From: CAVQCT01 sp964520865
GTDB taxonomy: Bacteria > Zixibacteria > MSB-5A5 > GN15 > FEB-12
Assembly: GCA_964520865.1 (NCBI GenBank)
Contig: CAZFOY010000022.1
Coordinates: 1-54,366, forward strand
Direction: 5' to 3'
DNA: 54,366 nt
The notes beneath the pieces are model-generated. The model did no database searches, had not been told where the DNA came from, and worked only from the letters and a program-made list of their open reading frames with translations. The position numbers and the translations under genes were made by a program. Below, in pieces: positions 8,111-16,554 of this stretch; position 1 is the first letter of the stretch; each line of letters starts with the position of its first letter.

Positions 8111-10524
8111 GTGCTTCCATGAACTTCGCCTTCGGCGCTCCGGGCAACGAACCGCGCTGGACCTCAAGCGCCAAGAACGGTATCGGGACCGCAATTGGAT
8201 CGGCAAGTCGTGTCTGGTTTACGCTCAGTCACGGCATCTTCAATGAGATCTATTATCCCAGAATCGACCTGGCGTGCACCCGCGATATGGGGATGATCGT
8301 CACCGATGGACGGGAGTTTTTTTCCGAGGAGAAGCGTCACACCGAAAGCTCGATCGCATATCTTGAGGGCACAATTCCGGCTTTCCGTATCGTCAATGAA
8401 TGCAAGCAGAACAAATATCGAATAGAAAAAGAGATCATCGCCGATCCGACCCGTGCGGCCATTCTCCAGAAGACTATTTTCACGCCGCTCACTTCCGAAG
8501 TAAGAGATCTACACCTTTACGTTGTTCTCGCGCCGCACCTCGGCAACAGAGGAGCGGGAAACACCGGTTGGCAAGGTGATTACAAAGGCAGGCCGATGCT
8601 GTTCGCGCATCGCGACGGAGTATCGCTTGCTTTGGCTTCGTCGGTGCCCTGGATAGGGAGATCGGTCGGCTTTGTCGGTTACTCCGACGGCTGGCAGGAT
8701 CTGTTTCAGCATAAGTCAATGAACTGGCAGTTTGAACGGGCCGAAAACGGGAACATCGCGCTTACCGCCGAAATCGACTGGCAGGCGGAACAGGGAAGCT
8801 CTTTCACGCTGGCAATAGGATTCGGCACTAACCCGGCGGAAGCAGGACTTCGGGCGGTGGCCAGCTTGAACGATGGATTCGATAAGTTGAAGTCGGAGTA
8901 CATGCAGAGTTGGCGTTCGTATCACAAACGGCTGGGCCCGTCTGCGTCTACGTCGGGTGCCAAACGCAATATGGAGACGGTAAGTGCAACGGTGCTGAGG
9001 ATTCACGAAGCGAAGCGGTTCCCGGGCGGTATGATTGCAAGTCTGTCGATACCCTGGGGATTCAACAAGGGAGACGATGACCTTGGCGGCTATCACCTTG
9101 TCTGGCCGAGGGATCTTGTCGAATCAGCGTGCGGTCTTCTGGCTGTAGGCGCCGATCTCGACGCCCGTCGGTCGCTGGAATTTCTCAGGGCGACACAGGA
9201 ATCCGATGGTCACTGGCCTCAGAATATGTGGCTCGACGGATCTTCCTACTGGTCCGGCTCCCAGATGGATGAAACCGCCTTCCCGATTCTGCTGGTCGAT
9301 CTGGCGATGCGGGAAAAAGCGCTGACGGCCGCTGAGGCGGAGAGATACTGGCCGATGATCCGGCGGGCGGCCCAATATATCGTTCGAAACGGGCCGGTGA
9401 CCCAGCAGGATCGATGGGAGGAGGACCCGGGATTCTCCCCGTTTACTCTGGCTGTTGAGATCTCCGCATTGCTCGCAGCGGCGGACCTTGCCGATACGAA
9501 TCACGAACCTTCCGTCGGAACCTATCTTCGAGAAACCGCCGATGCCTGGAATTCCCAGGTGGAGCGATGGACCTACGTCACCGGATCGGATCTTGCCCGA
9601 CAGCTCTCGGTCGACGGATACTACGTGAGGATAGCGCCACCGGAGACGGCTGATGGATCTTCGCCGGTGCACGGTTTCGTACCGATCAAGAACCGTCCGC
9701 TCGGTGTGGACGTTCAGGAGGCGGCCGAGATTATCAGCCCCGACGCCCTGGCGTTAGTACGATTCGGTCTCAGATCGGCCAATGATCCGAGAATACGGAA
9801 TACGGTGAAAGTGATCGATGCGTTGCTGAAAGTCGAGACCCCGGTCGGACCGGTGTGGCGAAGATACAATGACGACGGTTACGGGGAGCATGAAGATGGA
9901 AGTCCGTTCGACGGCTCCGGCACCGGACGAGCCTGGCCCTTATTGGCCGGGGAGCGCGGACACTATTGCCTCGCGGCCGGCAATACAGGGGAAGCGACGC
10001 AGCTGTTGAATGTGATGGAGGGATTCTCAGGTCCTACCGGGCTCATTCCCGAGCAGGTCTGGGAATCGCCCGATATTCCCTCACGGGAATTGAAATTCGG
10101 ACACCCCTCTGGATCAGCCATGCCACTGGTCTGGGCACATGCGGAATACCTCAAGTTGAAGCGGTCCCTGAGGGACGGAAAGGTCTTCGACATGCCGCCA
10201 CAACCGGTGCAACGGTACCAGGTCGACAACGTGATTTCGCGCCTGACAATCTGGAGATTCAATCATAAATGCCGGGCGATTCCCTCGGGGAATACCCTTC
10301 GCATCGAGTCGCTTGCACCATCTGTCGTACACTGGAGTGATGATGGGTGGAAGTCCGTTCATGATTCAAAAAGTCGCGATACGGGAATCGGGATCCATGT
10401 CGTGGATCTGAGCGTTGACAAATTGGCTGCGGGAAGAGAGATAGACTTTACATTCTACTGGCCCGAAGCGGATTCGTGGGAACAGGTCGACTATTCGGTA
10501 CGCATAAGCGAGAGTCGTTCGTGA
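8095..10524 (+). CDS. GH15 glucoamylase-like glycoside hydrolase
   Basis: 809 residues. The N-terminal part (about 10-290) is a beta-sandwich of the glucodextranase/glucoamylase type (FTLSHGIFNEIYYPR). The catalytic (alpha/alpha)6 barrel follows (about 300-690) with HLVWPRDLVES, the acid-glutamate region WEEDPGFSPFT (E442/E443) and the second glutamate in IPEQVWES (E653). A small C-terminal beta domain ends the protein. Family enzymes release glucose from the non-reducing ends of alpha-glucans. No signal peptide is visible, so it is probably cytoplasmic, perhaps acting on glycogen or imported maltodextrins. ATG 8107, coupled to the small ORF upstream by ATGA, is an equally good start. Confidence 0.9.
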   Translation: MGVEMSASMNFAFGAPGNEPRWTSSAKNGIGTAIGSASRVWFTLSHGIFNEIYYPRIDLACTRDMGMIVTDGREFFSEEKRHTESSIAYLEGTIPAFRIVNECKQNKYRIEKEIIADPTRAAILQKTIFTPLTSEVRDLHLYVVLAPHLGNRGAGNTGWQGDYKGRPMLFAHRDGVSLALASSVPWIGRSVGFVGYSDGWQDLFQHKSMNWQFERAENGNIALTAEIDWQAEQGSSFTLAIGFGTNPAEAGLRAVASLNDGFDKLKSEYMQSWRSYHKRLGPSASTSGAKRNMETVSATVLRIHEAKRFPGGMIASLSIPWGFNKGDDDLGGYHLVWPRDLVESACGLLAVGADLDARRSLEFLRATQESDGHWPQNMWLDGSSYWSGSQMDETAFPILLVDLAMREKALTAAEAERYWPMIRRAAQYIVRNGPVTQQDRWEEDPGFSPFTLAVEISALLAAADLADTNHEPSVGTYLRETADAWNSQVERWTYVTGSDLARQLSVDGYYVRIAPPETADGSSPVHGFVPIKNRPLGVDVQEAAEIISPDALALVRFGLRSANDPRIRNTVKVIDALLKVETPVGPVWRRYNDDGYGEHEDGSPFDGSGTGRAWPLLAGERGHYCLAAGNTGEATQLLNVMEGFSGPTGLIPEQVWESPDIPSRELKFGHPSGSAMPLVWAHAEYLKLKRSLRDGKVFDMPPQPVQRYQVDNVISRLTIWRFNHKCRAIPSGNTLRIESLAPSVVHWSDDGWKSVHDSKSRDTGIGIHVVDLSVDKLAAGREIDFTFYWPEADSWEQVDYSVRISESRS

Positions 10525-10533
10525 CCTCGGTAC

Positions 10534-11478
10534 CTACAGAATCGCCAGACTGACGCCTCCGTTCACGACTGTCCGCTCGGTCTGGTCACCGTAGAGATTC
10601 TGGTAAATCGGGATCTGGACATTCAGCAGGAAATTCATCGACGGAACTACCGGAAGTCTTACGCCCGGCGAAAAATAGGTCACCGCCCCGCCGGTGTTTT
10701 CCACAGGATCGCCGGCTTCCCTGTCGCTCCTTGCCGATCGGCCGTTCAGTTGAGCCGAAAGGGTGATGCGCTTTGATACATTGTACAAGAGCCCGAGATT
10801 GTACAGGGCGGCGTTACCGTAATGATACTCGTGACTGTTCGTTCCCATGCGCTTATAGTAGAAGCTGGTGAAGATGGTCGTCGTGCTTGAGGTGCGACTT
10901 ACCGAGAGTCCGGTCTGCCAGTCGTAGCTTCCGGTTCCTGCCTGCAGATGCTCGTCGAGTCTCTCCCCGTCGCGCTTGATGTTATTGTTTCCGGTAGGCA
11001 CCTTCAGGGCGAATGCAAGCCCCGCTGCGAAGGCATGATCCGAGGCGTATCCGAACGGCTCTGTCCAGACCGCTGACATTTGCATATCTCCGAGGCCGGC
11101 AGTATGCTGACGACTTGAGCCTTCCTGATCCGACGCCCGATTGGACTTGAATGACATCGGCAATTCTGCCGCCACCGACAGCTGGTCGGTTATTCCGTAG
11201 CTCAGCCGGAGCTTTGGTTGAAACTCTTTCTGCGACTCTGAGCCGATTCCTTCGTCCGGCGCAAGAGCGTTGGACTTGGAAAGGTATGTGGTCTGGAGAT
11301 TCAATCGGAATTCGTGCGGCTGCACCAGCAGCGGGAGATTCGGCTGATCCTGCTTTGATTCCTTCTGCAGCGGACAGAAGAGATTATCTCCGCACTGACA
11401 GACTGAGCAGGCCAGCGCGCTTTCGCCCAAGAGTACCGTTACGATCAAAACAATGAAAATAGCTGCTCGTTTGCGCAT
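10534..11478 (-). CDS. Outer-membrane beta-barrel protein with CxxCxC motif after the signal peptide
   Basis: 314 residues from the ATG at 11478, chosen because AAGGA precedes it by seven bases and it opens a clean signal peptide (RKRAAIFIVLIVTVLLGESALA). The frame is open further upstream, but that extension looks non-coding. Right after cleavage comes CSVCQCGDNLFCP, a cysteine cluster seen in a family of barrel proteins of unknown role, perhaps a metal or heme site. The rest is alternating beta strands (FRLNLQTTYLSKS, PKLRLSYGITDQLSVAAELP) consistent with a transporter-type barrel of about a dozen strands. It converges on the glucoamylase gene with only nine bases between. Confidence 0.75.
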   Translation of the reverse strand: MRKRAAIFIVLIVTVLLGESALACSVCQCGDNLFCPLQKESKQDQPNLPLLVQPHEFRLNLQTTYLSKSNALAPDEGIGSESQKEFQPKLRLSYGITDQLSVAAELPMSFKSNRASDQEGSSRQHTAGLGDMQMSAVWTEPFGYASDHAFAAGLAFALKVPTGNNNIKRDGERLDEHLQAGTGSYDWQTGLSVSRTSSTTTIFTSFYYKRMGTNSHEYHYGNAALYNLGLLYNVSKRITLSAQLNGRSARSDREAGDPVENTGGAVTYFSPGVRLPVVPSMNFLLNVQIPIYQNLYGDQTERTVVNGGVSLAIL

Positions 11479-11594
11479 GACAGGATCCTTATGGCTTTCA
11501 GGGTGGACAGTCCGTGTACTCATGGCAACAAGTGTCGCATTCGTATGTTCCGGGGATTCACGCCCACTATCAGACATGAAGAATTCTTGGTTTT

Positions 11595-11630
11595 GCAAAC
11601 AACAAGGAGACCGGCACACAGCCAGTCTCC
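11595..11630 (-). terminator. Hairpin terminator of the RRM gene
   Basis: GGAGAC (11606-11611) pairs with GTCTCC (11625-11630), extended inward by GGC/GCC across one mismatch around an ACACA loop. On the minus strand it is followed by TTGTTGTTT. It lies 50 bases after the RRM gene stop. Confidence 0.65.
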
Positions 11631-11680
11631 TTTAAGCTCTATTCCGCGTCTATTGCAACGGGGAAGGCGTCATCTTTCGA

Positions 11681-11971
11681 TTAGTAGGACCTGCGGTAGT
11701 TGTTCCCACCGTTGCGATTGCCACTCTCGGTCTTCGGCTTCGCTTCGTTTACCTTCAGCGGGCGTCCGTTCAGTTCCTGGTCGTTGAGACCATTGATGGC
11801 CGCAATCGCCTCGCTCTTGGTGGACATTTCGACAAATGCGAATCCTCTCGGCTCGCCGCTGTATTTGTCGGTAATGATGTTAACTGTCGAGACCTCACCA
11901 TAACCCTCAAAGGCCTGGCGTAATTGATTTTCTGTCGTATCGAACGACAAGTTTCCGATGTAGATGTTCAT
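11681..11971 (-). CDS. RRM-domain RNA-binding protein
   Basis: 96 residues, almost entirely one RNA recognition motif: RNP2 is IYIGNL (residues 3-8) and RNP1 is RGFAFVEM (about 42-49), with the usual beta-alpha-beta spacing. The tail is short and hydrophilic (TESGNRNGGNNYRRSY), resembling the small single-RRM proteins of cyanobacteria and other bacteria. It should bind single-stranded RNA in the cytoplasm. The ATG at 11971 is preferred over an in-frame start 28 codons upstream because GGGAG precedes it and the domain starts immediately. Monocistronic, with its own hairpin downstream and a 318-base leader region that may carry control elements. Confidence 0.93.
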   Translation of the reverse strand: MNIYIGNLSFDTTENQLRQAFEGYGEVSTVNIITDKYSGEPRGFAFVEMSTKSEAIAAINGLNDQELNGRPLKVNEAKPKTESGNRNGGNNYRRSY

Positions 11972-12289
11972 TCTACACTCCCAATTTGCTCGTCCCGAGC
12001 TATCCGGGTCACTGTGGACTCGAACTTTGCGGAACAAGTAGTATTGTGCGCACAATTGCGCGTTTAATTCGAGATTACGATTTAGCGGAGAGTTGTAGAT
12101 TAAAACAAGACTACGATAAGGTTCGAACTCAAATCAATGTTTCGCACTAAGTATAGTCACTGTATCGGCAGAAACCTACGAATATTTTTGAGTTAAATGG
12201 TCTATTTTTGAACCTGTCCCGATCTCCTGGGGACCGTCGGCCGGCGGGCAGTTCTTCCCAATCAGAGCTATGCCCATGCCCGACAGCGC
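11972..12289. other. 318-base intergenic region upstream of the RRM gene
   Basis: No gene seen. It contains a perfect 14-bp palindrome ATTGTGCGCACAAT (12043-12056), about 72 bases before the RRM start, and AT-rich stretches that could hold minus-strand promoters (for example TATACT near 12151), but no matched -35 box was found. The kinase gene ends at its far side without a clear U-tract terminator. Confidence 0.4.
12043..12056. promoter_or_regulatory. Perfect 14-bp palindrome, candidate operator for the RRM gene
   Basis: ATTGTGCGCACAAT is its own reverse complement. Its place in the leader of the minus-strand RRM gene fits a dimeric DNA-binding protein site. The cognate regulator is unknown; chance occurrence is possible but unlikely for 14 bases. 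Confidence 0.35.
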
Positions 12290-14941
12290 TTAACGCTCCA
12301 TTGTCCAGTTTTGGATAACTACAATGGTTCCCGCGTCCTGGGCATCCTTATTGACATCGAGGAGAAATCGTTGACCATCCCTACTCTTGCAGTACCGGAA
12401 TTGAGGATACCCGTTTGTGTTGTAACGATGCGTAAAGAGTTTGACCGGATTGCCGGCCTTGAACACCCCGGTCGTGTTGACCGGAACCGCTATTAGATCG
12501 TCCTGATTCCAGTAGTACAGCTCTTTGCCATCCGCCCGCCACTGAGGATATGTCCCGCCGCCGGTTGAGATCTGCCACTTGGCGCCTCCCCCTTCGAGCT
12601 TTCGAACGTATACATTCCGTTCACCGGATTCACTGCTCATATAAGCCATATACAGACCGTTTGGCGAAACCTGGGCATAGGTTTCTGTGAAGTCGCTTGA
12701 CGAAATAACGGTGATACCGGCGCTGTCCGGAAGTTCGACCGACGCCAGCTTCCACGGGGTGCCGAACAACGTAAAAATCAGTCGTTTCCCGTCCGGTGTG
12801 ATGCAGTTTGGCCCGACACTGGTGCTATCGCCGGTCGGAACCAGAGCCGCATCGCTCAATCCATCGATCCCTTTCCTGAATATTTGCCAACCGGCCCCGA
12901 CAGATTGGGCGTAAAACACCGACTTGCCGTCAGGCGACCACACCGGCCATTCTTCATTCGTCGGATTGAAAGTCAGCCGTGTTGGGACATTTCGTTCGAT
13001 ATCATAAAGCCAGATATCGTCGGTTCCTGTCTTACTGTCCTGGGCAACATAGGCAAGCTTGGATTCATCGGGAGAAAGCGCGATATCACTGTAGCTTTCC
13101 GGTTTACCCAGTTTGCCCAGCTCCTTTCCCTGGCGGTCGACCCACACAAGTTCGCTCGCGGCCGCTACCTTGTTGCTCTCGTACAGAAGTGTACCATTGT
13201 CGCTCGAGCAAAACACGGGGGCGTTTTGATCGAATGAAACATGTTGAGCAATAGGTCGAGGGTCGCCGGTGACCTCCAACTTGGCGGCGTCGAACGGCAT
13301 AGCCATCAGATTGTTGTCCTGCTCGAACAGGAGATATCCTTCTGAGGAATACTCGATCCGTTCCTCCCGATTGAGCAGATAAACTGTCTTCTTCTGCTTT
13401 GTTTTCAGCGAGCCGACTATTACCTTCATTACCCCCTTGCCGGTGGAATCTGAGGAACTGGCAACAAAGAGGAAGTGATCGCCGTCCGGCAGGAACCAGG
13501 GCCACGCATAGTATTTGTCCCCGCTGGAGGTATCGAGTACCGTCGCCGTTGTGACTGCCCCTCCTTCTGCTGAGACCATGCGCAAGGGGGCTCCGATATT
13601 TCCATCAAAGATGATCTTGCCGCCGCGCCCCCAACTGCAGTCGGAACCTGAAGGTCCTTCGCATACCAGTTGGGTCTGCCCACCTCTGACCGGGACTTTC
13701 ATGAGTTTTCTGCCAACAAAGAAAATGAGATATTTGCTGTCGGGTGACCAGTAATGTCGGCGCGCCCCTTCAGTCCCCAGCAATGGATATGCCTTGAGCG
13801 AACTGAGCGGTCTGATCCAGATATAGTCATGACCGGTGGAATCCTCGCCGTGAAACGCGACCATCTTCCCGTCAGGAGATAATCTCGGCCAATTGATGTT
13901 TTTGAGTTTCTGCTCTGTGGTCAGGGCGAATCGCACCACTGGCCTGTCCGGCGGCTTCTGAGAGAGCAGTACGTATCCCATATACAGGGAAGCGAGTATT
14001 CCGATCACGGCGATACCCCATCCGAGGCGAAGGTGCAGGCGCCGCTTTACCGAGAGGTGAACCGGTATACCGGCCTGCGAGCCGGACTGGGAGATCCACC
14101 GGAGTTCGTCGGACAGATCACGCGCCGATTGCCAGCGCTTGTTAGGATCCTTGTTAAGGCACTTCCTGACCAGCCGATCCAGCGCCGGGGGAGAGAGCGG
14201 CTTGACCTGTGTGATTGAGGGCGGCTCTCGCTCCATGATGGCCGCGATGAGACTGGCCTGGCTCTTGCCTTCAAACGCTTTTTGCCCCGTTATCATTTCG
14301 TGGAGCATCGCTCCAAATGCGAATATGTCGCTACGGGTGTCCGCTTCCTGACCCTCAAGCTGTTCTGGCGACATATATTGAATCGTGCCGATTATCGTCC
14401 CGGCTCCTGTAAGCGGAGTGGACGTCATGGTGATATCAGTTAGTCCTTCAACCCGGCCCTCAGATACCTGAAACTTGGCCAACCCGAAATCAAGCAGTTT
14501 GGCGCCCTCGGAAGTCAGGATCACGTTCGCCGGCTTCAGGTCCCGATGGATCAACGACTGGCGGTGAGCATGATCCAGCGCGTCTGCGACCTGAGAGGCA
14601 ATTCTCAAGATTTCGTCCAGTTCGAGCGGCCCCCGTTTCATTCTCTCGGCCAGGGTCTCGCCTTCCAGGTATTCCATCACCAGAAAGTCGATACCGTCCT
14701 GGTGGCCGACGTCGTAAAGGATGCAGATATTCGGATGATTCAGGCTGGAGATAGTCTTGGCTTCGCGCTGGAATCTTGCCCGCAGATCGGCGTTCATCGA
14801 AGTTTGCGCAGGTAAGACTTTGATTGCGACGATGCGATCGAGACGGGTGTCTTTGGCCTGATAGACCTCACCCATCCCGCCTGCTCCGGCGGGAGCGATT
14901 ATTTCATATGGACCTAACTTGGACCCGGACTCAAGGGGCAT
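12290..14941 (-). CDS. PknB-type serine/threonine kinase fused to a periplasmic beta-propeller
   Basis: 883 residues. The N-terminal kinase (12-285) is complete: glycine loop GAGGMGEVY (19-27), VAIK lysine K41, HRDLKPAN with catalytic D134, DFG at 151-153 and the SPE segment. One membrane helix follows (about 306-326), then a long C-terminal domain with repeated PDG/SPDG turns (LSPDGKMVAFH, WSPDSKYLIFF, WSPDGKSVFYA), typical of PD40/TolB-type propellers. Family knowledge places the kinase in the cytoplasm and the propeller outside, suggesting a receptor kinase sensing a periplasmic ligand or protein. The gene has its own candidate promoter and no partner genes. Target and ligand are unknown. 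Confidence 0.95.
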   Translation of the reverse strand: MPLESGSKLGPYEIIAPAGAGGMGEVYQAKDTRLDRIVAIKVLPAQTSMNADLRARFQREAKTISSLNHPNICILYDVGHQDGIDFLVMEYLEGETLAERMKRGPLELDEILRIASQVADALDHAHRQSLIHRDLKPANVILTSEGAKLLDFGLAKFQVSEGRVEGLTDITMTSTPLTGAGTIIGTIQYMSPEQLEGQEADTRSDIFAFGAMLHEMITGQKAFEGKSQASLIAAIMEREPPSITQVKPLSPPALDRLVRKCLNKDPNKRWQSARDLSDELRWISQSGSQAGIPVHLSVKRRLHLRLGWGIAVIGILASLYMGYVLLSQKPPDRPVVRFALTTEQKLKNINWPRLSPDGKMVAFHGEDSTGHDYIWIRPLSSLKAYPLLGTEGARRHYWSPDSKYLIFFVGRKLMKVPVRGGQTQLVCEGPSGSDCSWGRGGKIIFDGNIGAPLRMVSAEGGAVTTATVLDTSSGDKYYAWPWFLPDGDHFLFVASSSDSTGKGVMKVIVGSLKTKQKKTVYLLNREERIEYSSEGYLLFEQDNNLMAMPFDAAKLEVTGDPRPIAQHVSFDQNAPVFCSSDNGTLLYESNKVAAASELVWVDRQGKELGKLGKPESYSDIALSPDESKLAYVAQDSKTGTDDIWLYDIERNVPTRLTFNPTNEEWPVWSPDGKSVFYAQSVGAGWQIFRKGIDGLSDAALVPTGDSTSVGPNCITPDGKRLIFTLFGTPWKLASVELPDSAGITVISSSDFTETYAQVSPNGLYMAYMSSESGERNVYVRKLEGGGAKWQISTGGGTYPQWRADGKELYYWNQDDLIAVPVNTTGVFKAGNPVKLFTHRYNTNGYPQFRYCKSRDGQRFLLDVNKDAQDAGTIVVIQNWTMER

Positions 14942-14992
14942 TGGCGCCTGCAGTGCTAAATGTTCGAGTGGTTATGCACGACTTACTTCACC

Positions 14993-14998
14993 ATTATA
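14993..14998 (-). promoter_or_regulatory. Candidate -10 box of the kinase gene
   Basis: A perfect TATAAT on the minus strand lies about 50 bases before the kinase ATG, in AT-rich DNA. No good -35 box sits at the right spacing. Confidence 0.35.
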
Positions 14999-15110
14999 GG
15001 TAAATTTTATCTATTATCCTACAACAATCCGTTGATATGTTTCAGACCGTTCGCCTGTCCGCATAATTGGCTGTCTCACAGCGAATAATGAAAATAGGGA
15101 AGGGTTACTT

Positions 15111-16343
15111 TCAGGCCTTGTCCGGCAAGGCGGAAGTTGAGTCAGTGGCTTGTGGTGATTGGTGGTGGCGTCGTCGCCGAATCCGTTCGGCCAGATAGAT
15201 GATTCCGAAAGCAACGAAACCACCCAAATAAACGCCCGTTAGCGGCCCGCGAAAGTTAGAGTTCGCGTCGTAATCGAAGTGCTGGTGGAGCCAGTTGCCG
15301 GGGAAAAAGCCGCCGGTCACTGACAGAAGCACAAAGACACTTCCCATGATAATCATCTGTTTCATGGTCCAGTGCCGTTCGATATAGTCTGCCCACTCTC
15401 TTATTCCGATAATCGCCAGAGGGATTACAATTGCAAATGGGGGAAAGAGGATACGTGTCTCACGGACATAGGACGCTGCTATCGTCAAGGCCACGGTCGA
15501 CGGAAGTGTGATCAGGAATCCGATAATCAGGAGCCTGCGATATGGTATAGAACGGTCGCGTACAGTCTTGAAAAGCCCGGAGATCGAAAGCACCCAGAGA
15601 TAACCGAAGGCAATAACAATTGAGCAGAAAGAATCTACCGTGCGTTTGAGATTCTCAAAATTGTATTTGGCCAGGAAGGTGAATCGCTGGACATCCTGCG
15701 GCTCCGCTACCGAAATTCTGTAGGCTCCGGCAATGAGCACCGGCAGAATCAGACTCGCAATCAGCCGGACCGGTCCGAACTCACGCCTGATCCACCAGAT
15801 ACCCAGAAGCACGACCGGAATGAAAACGGCGTTCTGTTCGCGGGCGATGATGGCGAGTGCGATACAGAGTCCCGATATGATCGGTTGCTTGCGCAGCAAC
15901 GATAGCAGAGAGAAAACGATAAAGAGATAACCCCAGAAATCGTCCCAGGTATGGGTCGGAGCGTAATGTGCGCCAAGGATGGGGTATGCCGTGTACAACA
16001 TAACCAGACCAATCAGTGCCCAGAAGCGATCGAAGTTGAGCCGCTTCAAGTAGGCAAAGAGCACCAGTCCGAGAATGAGAGCCAGCGTAAATTGAATCGA
16101 GAAGAAAGACTCCTTGACCGGTAGCGAAGTTAGATTGTGCAGCCACAATGTCGCCTGGCTCTGGAACGGTCGGATGTCGTACGGGTAGACGGTCAGGTGC
16201 ATGTCGAGTTTCTGGATCCAGATATCTTCACCCAAACGCATCGGCGACCAAAATCCCCGCTTCGTATGCATGACGTAGGAAAGGAAAACGCCAAGGGCGG
16301 AGATCAGAAACGGTGTGCTATATTCTCTTAGGAATTTCCTCAC
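15111..16343 (-). CDS. Polytopic inner-membrane protein of unknown function
   Basis: 410 residues with about ten hydrophobic spans. Polar motifs between spans include a loop near residues 140-150 (THTWDDFWGY), AREQNAV (about 175) and VRETRILFPP (about 308). Charged residues at helix ends in loops are reminiscent of GT-C glycosyltransferase-like membrane proteins, but the diagnostic acidic pair of that fold is not clear and I do not assign it. A basic tail ends the protein. The GTG start at 16343 has GGGAGGT about 11 bases upstream. It is divergent from the serine hydrolase gene with about 210 bases between them. Confidence 0.7.
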   Translation of the reverse strand: MRKFLREYSTPFLISALGVFLSYVMHTKRGFWSPMRLGEDIWIQKLDMHLTVYPYDIRPFQSQATLWLHNLTSLPVKESFFSIQFTLALILGLVLFAYLKRLNFDRFWALIGLVMLYTAYPILGAHYAPTHTWDDFWGYLFIVFSLLSLLRKQPIISGLCIALAIIAREQNAVFIPVVLLGIWWIRREFGPVRLIASLILPVLIAGAYRISVAEPQDVQRFTFLAKYNFENLKRTVDSFCSIVIAFGYLWVLSISGLFKTVRDRSIPYRRLLIIGFLITLPSTVALTIAASYVRETRILFPPFAIVIPLAIIGIREWADYIERHWTMKQMIIMGSVFVLLSVTGGFFPGNWLHQHFDYDANSNFRGPLTGVYLGGFVAFGIIYLAERIRRRRHHQSPQATDSTSALPDKA

Positions 16344-16433
16344 GATAGCGACTTACCTCCCGAGTGTTCGGATTCTGCCGCTATGATAGGTGGGACCCGC
16401 CACTGCGTCAACGGAAAACGCAGAGTGTGAGGA

Positions 16434-16462
16434 CCGGAGATCATATGAAAGATCGTCTCCGG
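16434..16462. repeat. Inverted repeat in the divergent promoter region
   Basis: CCGGAGA (16434-16440) and TCTCCGG (16456-16462) are perfect complements, and the pairing extends inward as ATC/GAT with a one-base bulge. It lies between divergent genes starting at 16343 (minus) and 16555 (plus), so it may be a shared operator or a leader hairpin. A second imperfect repeat (CTGCGT/ACGCAG) lies just upstream. Confidence 0.4.
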
Positions 16463-16554
16463 CTCGAAACTTATGATCTGCCAATAGCGTACGAAGAGTT
16501 GTTGTGCGCAACAAATTGATCGATCGACCGAAACGGGCAGACAGGAAGGAAACT

